Assembly (NCBI GenBank): GCA_945874765.1
Contig: CAMCHQ010000003.1
Coordinates: 62,001 to 126,000 of the forward strand
DNA from: an uncultured Clostridia bacterium
GTDB lineage: Bacteria > Bacillota > Clostridia > Oscillospirales > Acutalibacteraceae
Direction: 5' to 3'
DNA length: 64,000 bases
The notes beneath the pieces were generated by a model that was given only the letters and a program-made list of their open reading frames with translations, ran no database searches and was not told the origin of the DNA. Positions 26,288-34,168 of this stretch are shown in pieces (position 1 is the first letter of the stretch; the number at the start of each line of letters is the position of its first letter). Position numbers and translations under genes: made by a program.

Positions 26288-26326
26288 GTCGTCACGGACT
26301 TCATATCGTTCGTGACGACTTTTTTA
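26288..26326 (+). terminator. Intrinsic terminator after tRNA-Ser
   Basis: GTCGTCACG pairs with CGTGACGAC, followed by TTTTTTT. A second hairpin (CCCC-AAAAAGC/GCTTTTC-GGGG, 26375-26400) lies about 50 bases on, with no T run; its role is unclear. Confidence 0.85.
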
Positions 26327-26460
26327 TTGCTTAGATAAAAGTCATCAGCTCACTCATTCCGTCGTTCCTCCTCTCCCCAAAAAGCTTACGCTTTTCGGGG
26401 ACCCCGAAGAAAGTATATAGTTTGCGACGATTTTTTGTTGCTTGTATAATTGTTTTATAT

Positions 26461-26489
26461 TTGATTACTAAGCAATAATATGCTATACT
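26461..26489 (+). promoter_or_regulatory. Promoter of the HEPN-like gene
   Basis: TTGATT, a 17-base spacer and TATACT, about 38 bases before the ATG. Confidence 0.6.
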
Positions 26490-26527
26490 TAAATTGATCA
26501 AAAACTCTTAAATGAGATGGTACTTTA

Positions 26528-26995
26528 ATGGAATTTATAAATTCTTATAAACGGCTTGAAAAGCTTTGCAATGAAATTTACGATGATAATCACGGAATTT
26601 CTGATTATATCGATGATATGGCAGATACTTTGGATGGCGCTTATTATGTTTCAAATTGGGATGATGACCTTAAGCAATTAAAGCATTATCGTTGGGTAAG
26701 AAATAAAATCGTACACGAGCCCGATTGTACCGAAGAAAATATGTGTGAAAGTGATGATTCCGATTGGCTTGATGATTTTCATAACAGAATTATGAATCAA
26801 ACCGATCCGCTTTCTTTTTATCGTCAAGCAATTGAAGAAAGAACAAATAAACGACCTTCCAAGCCGCAAGATATAGATTTTGATGAAAGCGAGCAAAATG
26901 CAGAGAGCGAAAAAAAATCAAATGCTTGGATCTTTTCTGTAATTATTATAGTTGCCGCAATACTATATTTTGTAATTAAGTATTTTTTGAATTGA
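26528..26995 (+). CDS. Tail-anchored protein with HEPN-like RxxxxH motif
   Basis: 155 residues. The N-terminal 100 are helical and acidic, with HYRWVRNKIVHEPD; RNKIVH matches the Rx4H signature of HEPN domains, many of which are RNases in toxin and defence systems. Similar small clostridial proteins with WVRNxIxHE are known to me only as uncharacterised. A polar linker leads to one C-terminal helix (WIFSVIIIVAAILYFVIKYF), so the protein is probably tail-anchored with the helical domain in the cytoplasm. It has its own promoter. Catalysis is not established: the motif can also occur in non-catalytic HEPN folds. Confidence 0.6.
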   Translation: MEFINSYKRLEKLCNEIYDDNHGISDYIDDMADTLDGAYYVSNWDDDLKQLKHYRWVRNKIVHEPDCTEENMCESDDSDWLDDFHNRIMNQTDPLSFYRQAIEERTNKRPSKPQDIDFDESEQNAESEKKSNAWIFSVIIIVAAILYFVIKYFLN

Positions 26996-27005
26996 TTTTG
27001 GAAAT

Positions 27006-27033
27006 TTGACTTTTAAAGCTGAAGAATTATAAA
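27006..27033 (+). promoter_or_regulatory. Possible promoter of the HNH gene
   Basis: TTGACT, a 16-base spacer and TATAAA, in the 81-base gap before the TTG start. It suggests separate transcription from the HEPN-like gene. Confidence 0.45.
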
Positions 27034-27076
27034 ATTTATTTATGGTTCTTTATTTTGATTCAAAGGAAGTGATCGT

Positions 27077-27646
27077 TTGAAAACAGATACGATTGAAAAA
27101 ATTGCGACAGAAATTTTAAACAACAACTCTAAAAATGCGGTTGATATCATTAAAGAAGAATATCCTTTTGAAGTTTTCAAGCGTTCAAAAAGAGGGATTA
27201 CGGATAAAATAAAATTCAAGCAATGCGTTAAAGACGGATTTATCGACAGGTACAGCGGAGAACGTTTAGTCAATCCCGGTATATTGAAAGTGATTTCTTA
27301 TTACTTTCCCGACGAATTTCCATATCAGCAACATTGGAAAATGGACGCCTGCCATATTGCGTATTGGGAACTTATGCCGTCAATTGACCATATTAAACCG
27401 ATTGCTTTGGGCGGTGCCGACAGTGAAGAAAATTATGCAACAACATCAATGATGCATAATTTAATAAAAAACAATTGGACCTTAGAACAATTACAATGGA
27501 AGCTTCATCCTCCCGGAGACATAAAAGAATGGGATGGATTAACGCATTTATTTATATCTTTAGTTAAGGCTGATAAACAGTTGTTAAATGATACTTACAT
27601 AAAAAAATGGTATAATTTTTCCGAAAAAGATTTTAAAGAAAACTAA
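27077..27646 (+). CDS. HNH endonuclease-like protein
   Basis: 189 residues from a TTG start with AAAGGAAGTG 5-8 bases upstream. The C-terminal half has an HNH-type beta-beta-alpha-metal signature: DACHIAYWELMPSIDHIKP, then GGADSEENYATTSMMHNLIK, giving the D-H, N and following N/H positions. The N-terminal 70 residues are basic and helical (FEVFKRSKRGITDKIKFKQ). It could be a restriction-like or mobile-element nuclease; no methylase or partner is adjacent. It lies between a tRNA-Ser gene and housekeeping genes, a common place for acquired genes. A bidirectional terminator follows. Confidence 0.72.
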   Translation: MKTDTIEKIATEILNNNSKNAVDIIKEEYPFEVFKRSKRGITDKIKFKQCVKDGFIDRYSGERLVNPGILKVISYYFPDEFPYQQHWKMDACHIAYWELMPSIDHIKPIALGGADSEENYATTSMMHNLIKNNWTLEQLQWKLHPPGDIKEWDGLTHLFISLVKADKQLLNDTYIKKWYNFSEKDFKEN

Positions 27647-27671
27647 ACCGGCAAGGATAAACCTTGCCGGT
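27647..27671. terminator. Bidirectional terminator between HNH and E2-like genes
   Basis: ACCGGCAAGG pairs with CCTTGCCGGT around ATAAA; T-rich DNA follows on the plus side (AATTTTTAT) and a weaker AT-rich run on the minus side. Confidence 0.8.
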
Positions 27672-27681
27672 AATTTTTATA

Positions 27682-28602
27682 TTACAACCACTCTTTAAGA
27701 ACTTCCGGGTTGCGGAAGATTTCGTTAAGTTTTTCCATAAACGGCTTTACATCGCCAAGGTCGAATGCACGGTGGTCGAATGCGATTGTAAGAGGCATTA
27801 CGTTACCTGCGACAACGTTTCCGTTTTCATCAACAACAGCCTTTTTTTGAATTGAACCGATTGCGATTGCGCAGGTTTGCGGCGGGATAATTTCAAGAAG
27901 TGTGCAAGCGCCGTCCCAATCACGGCAGATTGAGCCGAGGTTTGAAATTGTGATTGTGCCCTGCTCGATATCGTGCTTTGTAAGTCTGTCAGTTTCAGGA
28001 ATTGAATAATATTTTCTCTTTGCCTCACCCTTCAAAGTTTTAACTTTATGCTTACCTGTTTTTGAACCGATAAGACGGCAGACTGTCTGAGCAATTTTGC
28101 CCTGCTTAAGACCTGTCAATGTATTATCGAGTGAAACCTCAAACATAACCTCGTTCAAATCCGTATTGTTCGCACGGCGGATTGTTTCCTTAATCGTGTC
28201 ACGCATTTCGGACATTGATTTCTTTTCCATATCGTGAATATTAAGCGTCATCATTTCTCCGTTATGAAGAACGGTCGGCATTGAAATATTGATTTCCTTA
28301 AACGTTTTAACCTCGCCACGAACGAGCTTACGATTAAAATAAATGTGTGAATTGATTTCGGGGCAAGCCTTGATTGCCTCAACAATAATTCTCATCATTG
28401 CGGTGTTGACGGTGATTTTATCTTCTTTTGGAATTGTGGAATTTATCTCTTTTAACACCTGCATAAATTTAGTTACTTCTGCGTCATATGTTGCCGCACA
28501 GTGAGGAATTGTTTCCCAGCTTTCAGCTGTCATATTTGATACAATCTTTCTTGCGATTCCGAAATGTTCATCTTTAATTGTTGTTAATGTCTGCTTTGCC
28601 AT
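27682..28602 (-). CDS. Free-standing 2-oxoacid dehydrogenase E2-like acyltransferase domain
   Basis: 306 residues with the chloramphenicol-acetyltransferase-like fold of E2 catalytic domains: ARKIVSNMTAESWETIPHCA, VNTAMMRIIVEAIK, GTITISNLGS, IPPQTCAIAIGSI and the active-site AFDHRAFDLGDVKPFM (H-R-x-x-D-x-G). It has neither a lipoyl domain nor a subunit-binding domain, and no E1 or E3 gene is nearby, so it is not a normal dehydrogenase core. It may acylate another acceptor. An insert of about 35 basic residues (KTGKHKVKTLKGEAKRKYY) in the middle is unusual. The substrate is unknown. Confidence 0.75.
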   Translation of the reverse strand: MAKQTLTTIKDEHFGIARKIVSNMTAESWETIPHCAATYDAEVTKFMQVLKEINSTIPKEDKITVNTAMMRIIVEAIKACPEINSHIYFNRKLVRGEVKTFKEINISMPTVLHNGEMMTLNIHDMEKKSMSEMRDTIKETIRRANNTDLNEVMFEVSLDNTLTGLKQGKIAQTVCRLIGSKTGKHKVKTLKGEAKRKYYSIPETDRLTKHDIEQGTITISNLGSICRDWDGACTLLEIIPPQTCAIAIGSIQKKAVVDENGNVVAGNVMPLTIAFDHRAFDLGDVKPFMEKLNEIFRNPEVLKEWL

Positions 28603-28779
28603 ATTGTTTATTCTCCTTATATATAAAATCAGTTAATGTCATATTTATCGTGCCGAGTTCCTCTCGACTACAGCTATATTTTATCACCCAAAAAGGCAAA
28701 AATCTATAAACTACGCTTTACATTTTACACCGCAACCGACAGTTGCAACCCTTTATTTATGCGCCTTTCGGGGTTTTTG

Positions 28780-28808
28780 TTGAAGTCGGGATAAAAAAGT
28801 TGTATAAT
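28780..28808 (+). promoter_or_regulatory. Promoter of the alcohol dehydrogenase gene
   Basis: TTGAAG, a 17-base spacer and TATAAT, 44 bases before the ATG. Confidence 0.7.
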
Positions 28809-28852
28809 TAATTTTAACGATTAATAAAAATTTTTTGAAAGGTGATAATGAT

Positions 28853-29983
28853 ATGGAATGGGAATTTAATCTTCCGGTTAAGCTTGTTTTCGGCAACGGA
28901 AAAAGGAAAGAAATCGAAAAATACATTGATGAAATCGGCGGCAAAAACGGTGTGCTTGTTTGCGGAAAAAGTTTCACAAAAAACGGCGTTGCCGACGAAT
29001 TTGTAAAAATGAGCGGCGGAAAAATCAAGAGAATTTTCAGTGACGTTCGTTCGAATCCGACTACAGATAATGTTGACGATTGCGTTAAAATTATGCGTGA
29101 AATCAAAGCTGATTTTGCGGTGGCTCTCGGCGGCGGCTCACCTATGGATTGCTGCAAGGCGGCTTGTGCCATTGCAAAGTGTGACGGAAAAATCCGTTCA
29201 TATCACAGTGAGGGCAAAGCGGTTAATGCAAGTGAAGCAATACCGATGATTGCAGTTACAACCACGTCGGGAACGGCAAGCGAGGTTACAAATATTTCCG
29301 TTTTGACGGACGTTGAAAAAAATCTCAAAAACCCGATGAACGACCCGGCAATGTATCCGAAAATTGCGATTATCGACCCTGAGCTTACATTGACTGTTCC
29401 GCCACAGGTTACGGCTTCAACGGGACTTGATGTTTTAGCCCACGCAGTTGAAAGTTATTGGGCAACAATTCACCAACCTATTTGCTCGGCTTGCTCAATC
29501 TACAGTGCAAGGCTTGTTTTCAAATGGCTTGAAAAAGCATACAACAATCCAAACGATTTAGAAGCAAGAGAAAAAATGGCAGAGGCTTCAATCGTTGCCG
29601 GCGTTGCATTCAGTCACCCGAGAACTACAGGTTCACACGCTTGTTCTTTTCCGCTTACTAATATTTACGGCGTACCTCACGGTGAGGCTTGCGCATTCAC
29701 TCTTGATTATTTTTTGAAATTCAACGCTGAACACGCAGACGGTGACGGAAGAATAACGGCACTTGCAAAAGACTGTGGATTTAATGACGCTTATGAAATG
29801 GCGGACGAAATCACGGCAATGAAAAAGAGAATGGGTATGAGATGTACGCTTAAAGAAATCGGCTGTGAAACAGACGAGCAAATTGACGAGCTTACAAAAA
29901 AGAGTATGTCAATGCTTATGACAAGAAACCCTATAACCTTGACTGAAAAGGATATCAGGGAAATGTATGTTAAATTGAAATGA
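28853..29983 (+). CDS. Iron-containing alcohol dehydrogenase
   Basis: 376 residues of the group III (Fe-dependent) alcohol dehydrogenase family. The start is the ATG after AAAGGTG. Motifs are FNLPVKLVFGNGK at the N terminus, ALGGGSPMDCCKAAC (NAD-binding), TTSGTASEVTNISVL, ASTGLDVLAHAVESYWA with metal-ligand Asp/His, and GSHACSFPLTNIYGVPHGEA with two further His ligands. It probably reduces an aldehyde to an alcohol with NAD(P)H in fermentation; butanol-type or lactaldehyde-type substrates cannot be told apart. It is monocistronic, with its own promoter and terminator. Confidence 0.9.
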   Translation: MEWEFNLPVKLVFGNGKRKEIEKYIDEIGGKNGVLVCGKSFTKNGVADEFVKMSGGKIKRIFSDVRSNPTTDNVDDCVKIMREIKADFAVALGGGSPMDCCKAACAIAKCDGKIRSYHSEGKAVNASEAIPMIAVTTTSGTASEVTNISVLTDVEKNLKNPMNDPAMYPKIAIIDPELTLTVPPQVTASTGLDVLAHAVESYWATIHQPICSACSIYSARLVFKWLEKAYNNPNDLEAREKMAEASIVAGVAFSHPRTTGSHACSFPLTNIYGVPHGEACAFTLDYFLKFNAEHADGDGRITALAKDCGFNDAYEMADEITAMKKRMGMRCTLKEIGCETDEQIDELTKKSMSMLMTRNPITLTEKDIREMYVKLK

Positions 29984-30003
29984 TACGATAAATTAATCAT
30001 TAA

Positions 30004-30036
30004 AAATCTCTTCAGTTACAAAAGGCTGAAGAGATT
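30004..30036 (+). terminator. Intrinsic terminator after alcohol dehydrogenase
   Basis: AAATCTCTTCAG pairs with CTGAAGAGATTT and runs into TTTTTTT. Confidence 0.9.
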
Positions 30037-30063
30037 TTTTTGCATTTTTGTTAAAAATTTACA

Positions 30064-30092
30064 TTGAAAAACAGAAAACAATATGATACTAT
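30064..30092 (+). promoter_or_regulatory. Promoter of glmS
   Basis: TTGAAA, a 17-base spacer and TACTAT; the start near 30099 puts the whole ribozyme in the 5' leader, about 70 nt before the cleavage site. Confidence 0.7.
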
Positions 30093-30164
30093 TCGCTTAA
30101 CGGCCAAATTAATCGGTCGTTTGAACCTTGAAAATTTAATAATGCGTTTTATGCAAAGCTTTTC

Positions 30165-30306
30165 TCTATAGCGCCATGTGCCCGCAAAGCGGGATAACGA
30201 GGATAAAGAGTTATCGAAAATTCGGCGGATGCTCTTTCGCACCCCTTAGTGCGTGACAAAAGCACAAAAACAGGCGGCAACGTCTGAACAAAAGCTTGAG
30301 ATAAGG
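30165..30306 (+). ncRNA. glmS ribozyme (GlcN6P-activated self-cleaving riboswitch)
   Basis: The conserved cleavage context AGCGCC is present, with the cut expected between A30170 and G30171. Downstream are the conserved core pieces CGAGGAT, TTATCGA-AAATTCGGCGGATG, a GCACCCC stem region, GTGACAAAAGCAC and AACAGGCGGCAACGTCTG, in the known order and about the usual total length. Glucosamine-6-phosphate acts as cofactor; cleavage exposes the glmS mRNA to RNase J. About 60 bases separate it from the glmS start. This fills most of the 384-base gap between the two genes. Confidence 0.93.
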
Positions 30307-30367
30307 GAATAATAAAAATAATTAATCATATTAAATAATATAGAATAACAGTAAATGGAGAAAAGCT

Positions 30368-32176
30368 ATGTGTGGAATTATCGGTTACATTGGATATGAC
30401 AATGCAAAAAATGTATTAATCAAAGGACTTAAATCACTTGAATACCGTGGATACGACAGTGCAGGTATAGCGGTAATCAAAAACAATAAGTGCGAGATAA
30501 CAAAATGCAGGGGCAGAGTGAGTGCTCTTGAAGAAAAGGTAAAAAACATTGAAGCCACGGCGGGAGTGGGACATACACGCTGGGCTACGCACGGCAAGGT
30601 AAGTGACGAAAATTCGCACCCTCACAAATTCGGCAGGGTTACACTCGTTCACAACGGAATTATTGAAAATTATGAGGCTCTGCGTGACAGCTTAGGAATT
30701 GAAAAAGAGTTAAAAAGCGAAACGGACAGCGAAGTTATCGCCGCACTTATTGACAGGCAGTATGAAAAATATCAAGACTGCGAAAAAGCAATAATCGAAA
30801 GTGTAAAAATGCTACAGGGTACTTTTGCGCTTGCGATTATTTTTGACGGAGAAAGTGAAAATATTTATGCAACGAGAAATGTCAGCCCGATTGTTTGCAA
30901 TCAAAATGAGAAGGGCGCTTATATCGCTTCGGATATCATAGCCATTGGACAGTACAGCAGAGATTATTTTGTTTTGCCGGAAATGACGGTTGCAAAAATA
31001 TCTAAAGATAAAATCGAAATTAAAGACTTTTTAGGCAATGAAATAAAGCCTAAAATGCTGAAACTCGATTGGGATATAAACGAGAGTACAAAAGGCGGAT
31101 ACCCTTTTTATATGGAAAAGGAAATTTGTGAGCAACCGAAAGTTTTGAAGAAAACAATTGAAAAAAGGGTTATAAATTCTCTGCCTGATTTCAGCGAGGA
31201 CAATATAGATGACGGCATATTTAAAAATTGCCGTGACATTTCGATAATTGCGTGCGGAACGGCTATGCACGCAGGGCTTATCGGCAAATATCTTATTGAA
31301 AACACGTGTGAAATACCTGTTAATGTTTATATGGCAAGCGAATTTATTTATTCAAACCCTATTATAAACAAGGATACGCTTGTAATTTGCGTTTCACAAA
31401 GCGGTGAGACAATCGATACTTTGGAAGCACTCAAATATGCACAGAAGAAAGGCGCAAAAAGTCTTGCAATAGTCAATGTTAAAGGCTCGTCAATCGCAAG
31501 GCAAAGCGACTTTGTTATTTACACCGAGGCAGGACCTGAAATTGCGGTTGCTTCAACAAAAGCATACACAACCCAAGTTGCGATTTTTTATCTTATCACG
31601 GCAAGGCTTGCTTATATCAGGGGCAATTTAAACTATGAGGGAGTTACTAAATTCATTGATGAACTTGAAAAGCTTCCGAATGCCGCAGAGGATATACTCA
31701 ATCGAAAAAGCGAAATTCACCTACTTGCGAAAAAACTTATTTCAAGCGAGCACACTTTTATGATCGGCAGAGGGCTTGACTATCCGTCACTTCTTGAAGC
31801 GTCGCTTAAATTGAAAGAAATTTCGTATATTCACTCTGAGGCTTTTGCGTCGGGAGAACTGAAGCACGGCACAATTGCGCTTATCAGCAAGGGCACGCCG
31901 GTTATTGCGCTGATGACGCAACGATATTTGGCAACAAAGCAAATGTCAAACATCAAAGAGGTACTCTCCCGCAAGGCGGAAGTTATAACATTCATCAAAA
32001 AATCACTTGTAAGCAAAGACATCAAGTGCGATTTTGCACTTCCCGATTTGGACGACGATTTTATGGCAGTACCGAGCGTGATTGCGCTTCAACTTCTTGC
32101 CTACTACGTTTCAAGCGATAAGGGGCTTGACGTTGATAAGCCGAGAAATCTTGCAAAAGTTGTCACGGTAGAGTAA
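30368..32176 (+). CDS. glmS: Glutamine-fructose-6-phosphate aminotransferase (isomerizing)
   Basis: A 602-residue enzyme that makes glucosamine-6-phosphate, the first step to UDP-GlcNAc for peptidoglycan and the polysaccharide in this window. The N-terminal Ntn amidotransferase starts MCGIIGYIG with the catalytic Cys after Met removal, and shows TRWATHG and VHNGIIENY. Two SIS domains follow (IACGTAMHAG, SQSGETIDTLEALK, ARQSDFVIYTEAGPE, VASTKAYTTQ). The C terminus KPRNLAKVVTVE is canonical. GGAG lies before the ATG. Expression is controlled by the ribozyme just upstream. Confidence 0.97.
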   Translation: MCGIIGYIGYDNAKNVLIKGLKSLEYRGYDSAGIAVIKNNKCEITKCRGRVSALEEKVKNIEATAGVGHTRWATHGKVSDENSHPHKFGRVTLVHNGIIENYEALRDSLGIEKELKSETDSEVIAALIDRQYEKYQDCEKAIIESVKMLQGTFALAIIFDGESENIYATRNVSPIVCNQNEKGAYIASDIIAIGQYSRDYFVLPEMTVAKISKDKIEIKDFLGNEIKPKMLKLDWDINESTKGGYPFYMEKEICEQPKVLKKTIEKRVINSLPDFSEDNIDDGIFKNCRDISIIACGTAMHAGLIGKYLIENTCEIPVNVYMASEFIYSNPIINKDTLVICVSQSGETIDTLEALKYAQKKGAKSLAIVNVKGSSIARQSDFVIYTEAGPEIAVASTKAYTTQVAIFYLITARLAYIRGNLNYEGVTKFIDELEKLPNAAEDILNRKSEIHLLAKKLISSEHTFMIGRGLDYPSLLEASLKLKEISYIHSEAFASGELKHGTIALISKGTPVIALMTQRYLATKQMSNIKEVLSRKAEVITFIKKSLVSKDIKCDFALPDLDDDFMAVPSVIALQLLAYYVSSDKGLDVDKPRNLAKVVTVE

Positions 32177-32250
32177 AATCAAATTGTAAAACATTAAACA
32201 AAAACGAAAAGCTTTGCAAACGCATTATTAAAATCAAGGAAGCAAAAATT

Positions 32251-33165
32251 ATGCCTTATTTATTTGCACATTTCAGAGAAAAACTTACACCCGACGGCGA
32301 ACAGGTTTACTTTGCCGTCAGCAAAAACGGTTATGATTTCACCGCAGTAAACGGCGGCAAGCCCGTTATAACTTGCGACAAGGGTGAAAAAGGTTGCCGT
32401 GATATTGACATTATCAAGCTTAAAAATAATTCTTTTGTGATTATCGCAACCGACCTTTGCATAGTAAATCGAATGGACGAAAATCATAACATTAATTGGT
32501 CTGACATATCGTCAAACGGCAGTAAATTTATCTCTCTTTGGAAAAGTGACGATTTAGTTCATTTTACCACGCAAAAACTGATATATTTCGGCAGGGACGA
32601 CTTCGGCTGTATTTGGGCGCCTGAGATTTTTTATGATAAAGAGGCGGACGATTACATTATCCATTTCAGCGCAACAACCAAGGCGGATAATTTTCAAAAA
32701 ATGGCGATTTATTACACCAAAACAAAGGATTTTGAAAACTTTACCTATCCCGAACTGTTTTTTGAAAAAGAGTGCGGCGTTTTCGATTCTCATTTAGTTA
32801 AAATTGACGGCACGTATCACCTTTTTTACAAAACCTGTGCAAAGCCGCTGATGAATATGCACGAAACGTCAACCGACCTTTTCGGCAAATGGGAACACGA
32901 TTTTGATTTTCAAAAATATATGTCAACGCTTTACCGTCCCGGCTCTTTTGAGGCGGCAACTACATATATCCTCCCTGACGGAAAATGGTGCTTAATGCTT
33001 GACTTTTTCGGCTGTGAAAAAGAAAAAATGGGCTATGTTCCGTTTATAAGCGAAAAAGCAGGCGACGCTCATTTTCATCAGGTAAATCAACTTTTCACTT
33101 TTCCCTACGGCTTCAAGCACGGCGGCGTGATTGAGATAAGCGATGAGGAATATAATAGATTATAA
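32251..33165 (+). CDS. Glycoside hydrolase family 43-like protein (five-bladed propeller)
   Basis: 304 residues without a signal peptide, so probably cytoplasmic. The pattern of repeated DG and W/F strands fits a GH43/GH62/GH117-type propeller. CIWAPEIFYDKEADDYIIHF is the WAPE motif of GH43; CRDIDIIKLK near residue 50 and VFDSHLVKIDGTYHLF supply likely acidic residues. The family attacks arabinosides, xylosides or galactosides; the exact activity cannot be read and one catalytic acid is uncertain. It lies 74 bases after glmS and ends at a strong bidirectional terminator, so it may be partly co-transcribed with glmS. Confidence 0.75.
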   Translation: MPYLFAHFREKLTPDGEQVYFAVSKNGYDFTAVNGGKPVITCDKGEKGCRDIDIIKLKNNSFVIIATDLCIVNRMDENHNINWSDISSNGSKFISLWKSDDLVHFTTQKLIYFGRDDFGCIWAPEIFYDKEADDYIIHFSATTKADNFQKMAIYYTKTKDFENFTYPELFFEKECGVFDSHLVKIDGTYHLFYKTCAKPLMNMHETSTDLFGKWEHDFDFQKYMSTLYRPGSFEAATTYILPDGKWCLMLDFFGCEKEKMGYVPFISEKAGDAHFHQVNQLFTFPYGFKHGGVIEISDEEYNRL

Positions 33166-33178
33166 TTTATATAAATAA

Positions 33179-33212
33179 AACAGACGAACATCATACACGA
33201 TGTTCGTCTGTT
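33179..33212. terminator. Bidirectional terminator between GH43-like and XRE genes
   Basis: AACAGACGAACATC pairs with GATGTTCGTCTGTT around ATACAC, with A/T tracts on both sides (TTATCTTTT on plus, TTTATTTATA on minus). Confidence 0.85.
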
Positions 33213-33412
33213 TATCTTTTGCGCTCTTTTTCCCTGCCGACCAAATAATCTATGCTGACATCATAAAAATCTGCCAACTTCCAAAGAATATTTATCGGCA
33301 CTTCTCTTTTACCGTTTTCATATTGTGAGTAGGTGTTTTGCTTAATATTAAGCATTAAGGCAATTTGATTTTGCGTTATATCGTTATCCTCTCTTAAATC
33401 TCGCAGTCGCAT
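33212..33412 (-). CDS. XRE-family HTH repressor
   Basis: A 66-residue one-domain regulator of Cro/CI type: LREDNDITQNQIALMLNIKQ (HTH), TYSQYENGKREVP and LADFYDVSIDYLVGR. It is transcribed away from a five-gene cassette. The 111-base gap holds inverted repeats overlapping the cassette's promoter, so it very likely represses that cassette and itself. The stop lies in the shared terminator hairpin. Small size and absence of a sensor domain suggest control by concentration, a partner protein or proteolysis (inference). Confidence 0.88.
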   Translation of the reverse strand: MRLRDLREDNDITQNQIALMLNIKQNTYSQYENGKREVPINILWKLADFYDVSIDYLVGREKERKR

Positions 33413-33449
33413 ATTATCATCCCGTAAAAATTAATACAATAAATTTTAC

Positions 33450-33497
33450 AATATCTCGCTTAGAGATATTGACAAATATCTCATTTTGTGATATATT
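33450..33497 (+). promoter_or_regulatory. Promoter with overlapping operators for the JAMM-like cassette
   Basis: TTGACA (33469-33474), a 17-base spacer and TATATT (33492-33497). A perfect inverted repeat AATATCTC-GCTTA-GAGATATT (33450-33470) abuts the -35, a second imperfect copy (AATATCTCATTTTGTGATATA) fills the spacer and the -10, and a half site GAGATAT covers the start codon of the first gene (33519-33525). Confidence 0.8.
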
Positions 33498-33523
33498 TCG
33501 CTTTAAAGGAACACAATTGAGAT

Positions 33524-33943
33524 ATGAAACTAAGTAAAAAACTATTTGATGAAATAATTTACACCGTTGAAATTTCGCCTTATGAATCCGGCGGATTCTT
33601 AGGCGGAGTCAATGATACGGTTACTAATGTTGTATACGACAGCAAAAATTCATACTTTGCCTCATACATACCTGATAACGATTTACTAAATGACAGTATA
33701 CGCACTTGGGCTAAAAACAGCATTGAATTTCTCGGAATGTTTCACACTCATTATCCAAATTGCGCATCGATGTCACTCGGTGATGAAAAATTTATCAGTG
33801 AGCTAATGAAAAATAATTGCGATGAGAATGATATATTATATTTCCCGATTGTTATCGCAAGGAAAGAAATCAGCGTTTATGCGGCAAAACTTATCAATTC
33901 AAAATGCGAAATAAAAAAAGACGAGCTTATATTATTAGGATAA
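33524..33943 (+). CDS. JAMM/MPN (Mov34-PAD1)-like metalloprotease domain protein
   Basis: 139 residues, a single domain. It has the JAMM zinc motif: an upstream Glu in YESGGFLGG (about residue 22) and FHTHYPNCASMSLGD, giving H-x-H-x7-S-x2-D. JAMM enzymes cut isopeptide or peptide bonds, for example to remove or mature ubiquitin-like proteins; bacterial ones occur in defence and cofactor systems. No ubiquitin-like, E1 or E2 gene is visible here. The ATG has only a distant AAAGGA site and overlaps an operator half site. It is the first gene of an XRE-controlled cassette. Confidence 0.78.
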   Translation: MKLSKKLFDEIIYTVEISPYESGGFLGGVNDTVTNVVYDSKNSYFASYIPDNDLLNDSIRTWAKNSIEFLGMFHTHYPNCASMSLGDEKFISELMKNNCDENDILYFPIVIARKEISVYAAKLINSKCEIKKDELILLG

Positions 33944-33986
33944 TACACATTTGCTGTGTTATAAATAAATTTAAGGAGAAATAATT

Positions 33987-34166
33987 ATGAAAACAAAGGA
34001 AATCAAGATCACAAACGGAGCTTTTTGCTCAGGAAACTGCTCTGACTGTCTTTACGCTAACTTCCGTGACACCGACAGCTATGGCAGAGTAAGATGCAAC
34101 GGCGGCTATGGCGGATACAACAATCCTCAGGACAGAAACGGTTGCTTTCATTGGGCAAGAAAATAA
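33987..34166 (+). CDS. Small Cys-rich protein (zinc-binding-like)
   Basis: 59 residues, ATG after AAGGAG with good spacing. Five Cys: C14-x3-C18-x2-C21, then C37 and C53, in the context CSGNCSDCLYANF, RVRCNGGYGGY and GCFHW. The pattern C-x2-C...C...C with an aromatic end resembles a family of small clostridial zinc- or FeS-binding proteins (from memory). It is Gly/Tyr-rich in the middle like the next protein. It lies 43 bases after the JAMM gene and its stop is 2 bases before the next start, so it belongs to the same operon. Confidence 0.72.
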   Translation: MKTKEIKITNGAFCSGNCSDCLYANFRDTDSYGRVRCNGGYGGYNNPQDRNGCFHWARK

Positions 34167-34168
34167 TA

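Noticed and set aside
30100-30165. Separate riboswitch between the glmS promoter and the ribozyme
   Set aside because: Only about 65 nt with a short TTAACGGCC/GGTCG pairing; it is adequately explained as the 5' leader of the ribozyme.
33450-33530. The ATATCTC/GAGATAT repeats as a possible CRISPR or phage attachment site
   Set aside because: Only two or three copies, spaced as operator sites over a promoter beside an XRE gene; operator function explains them fully.
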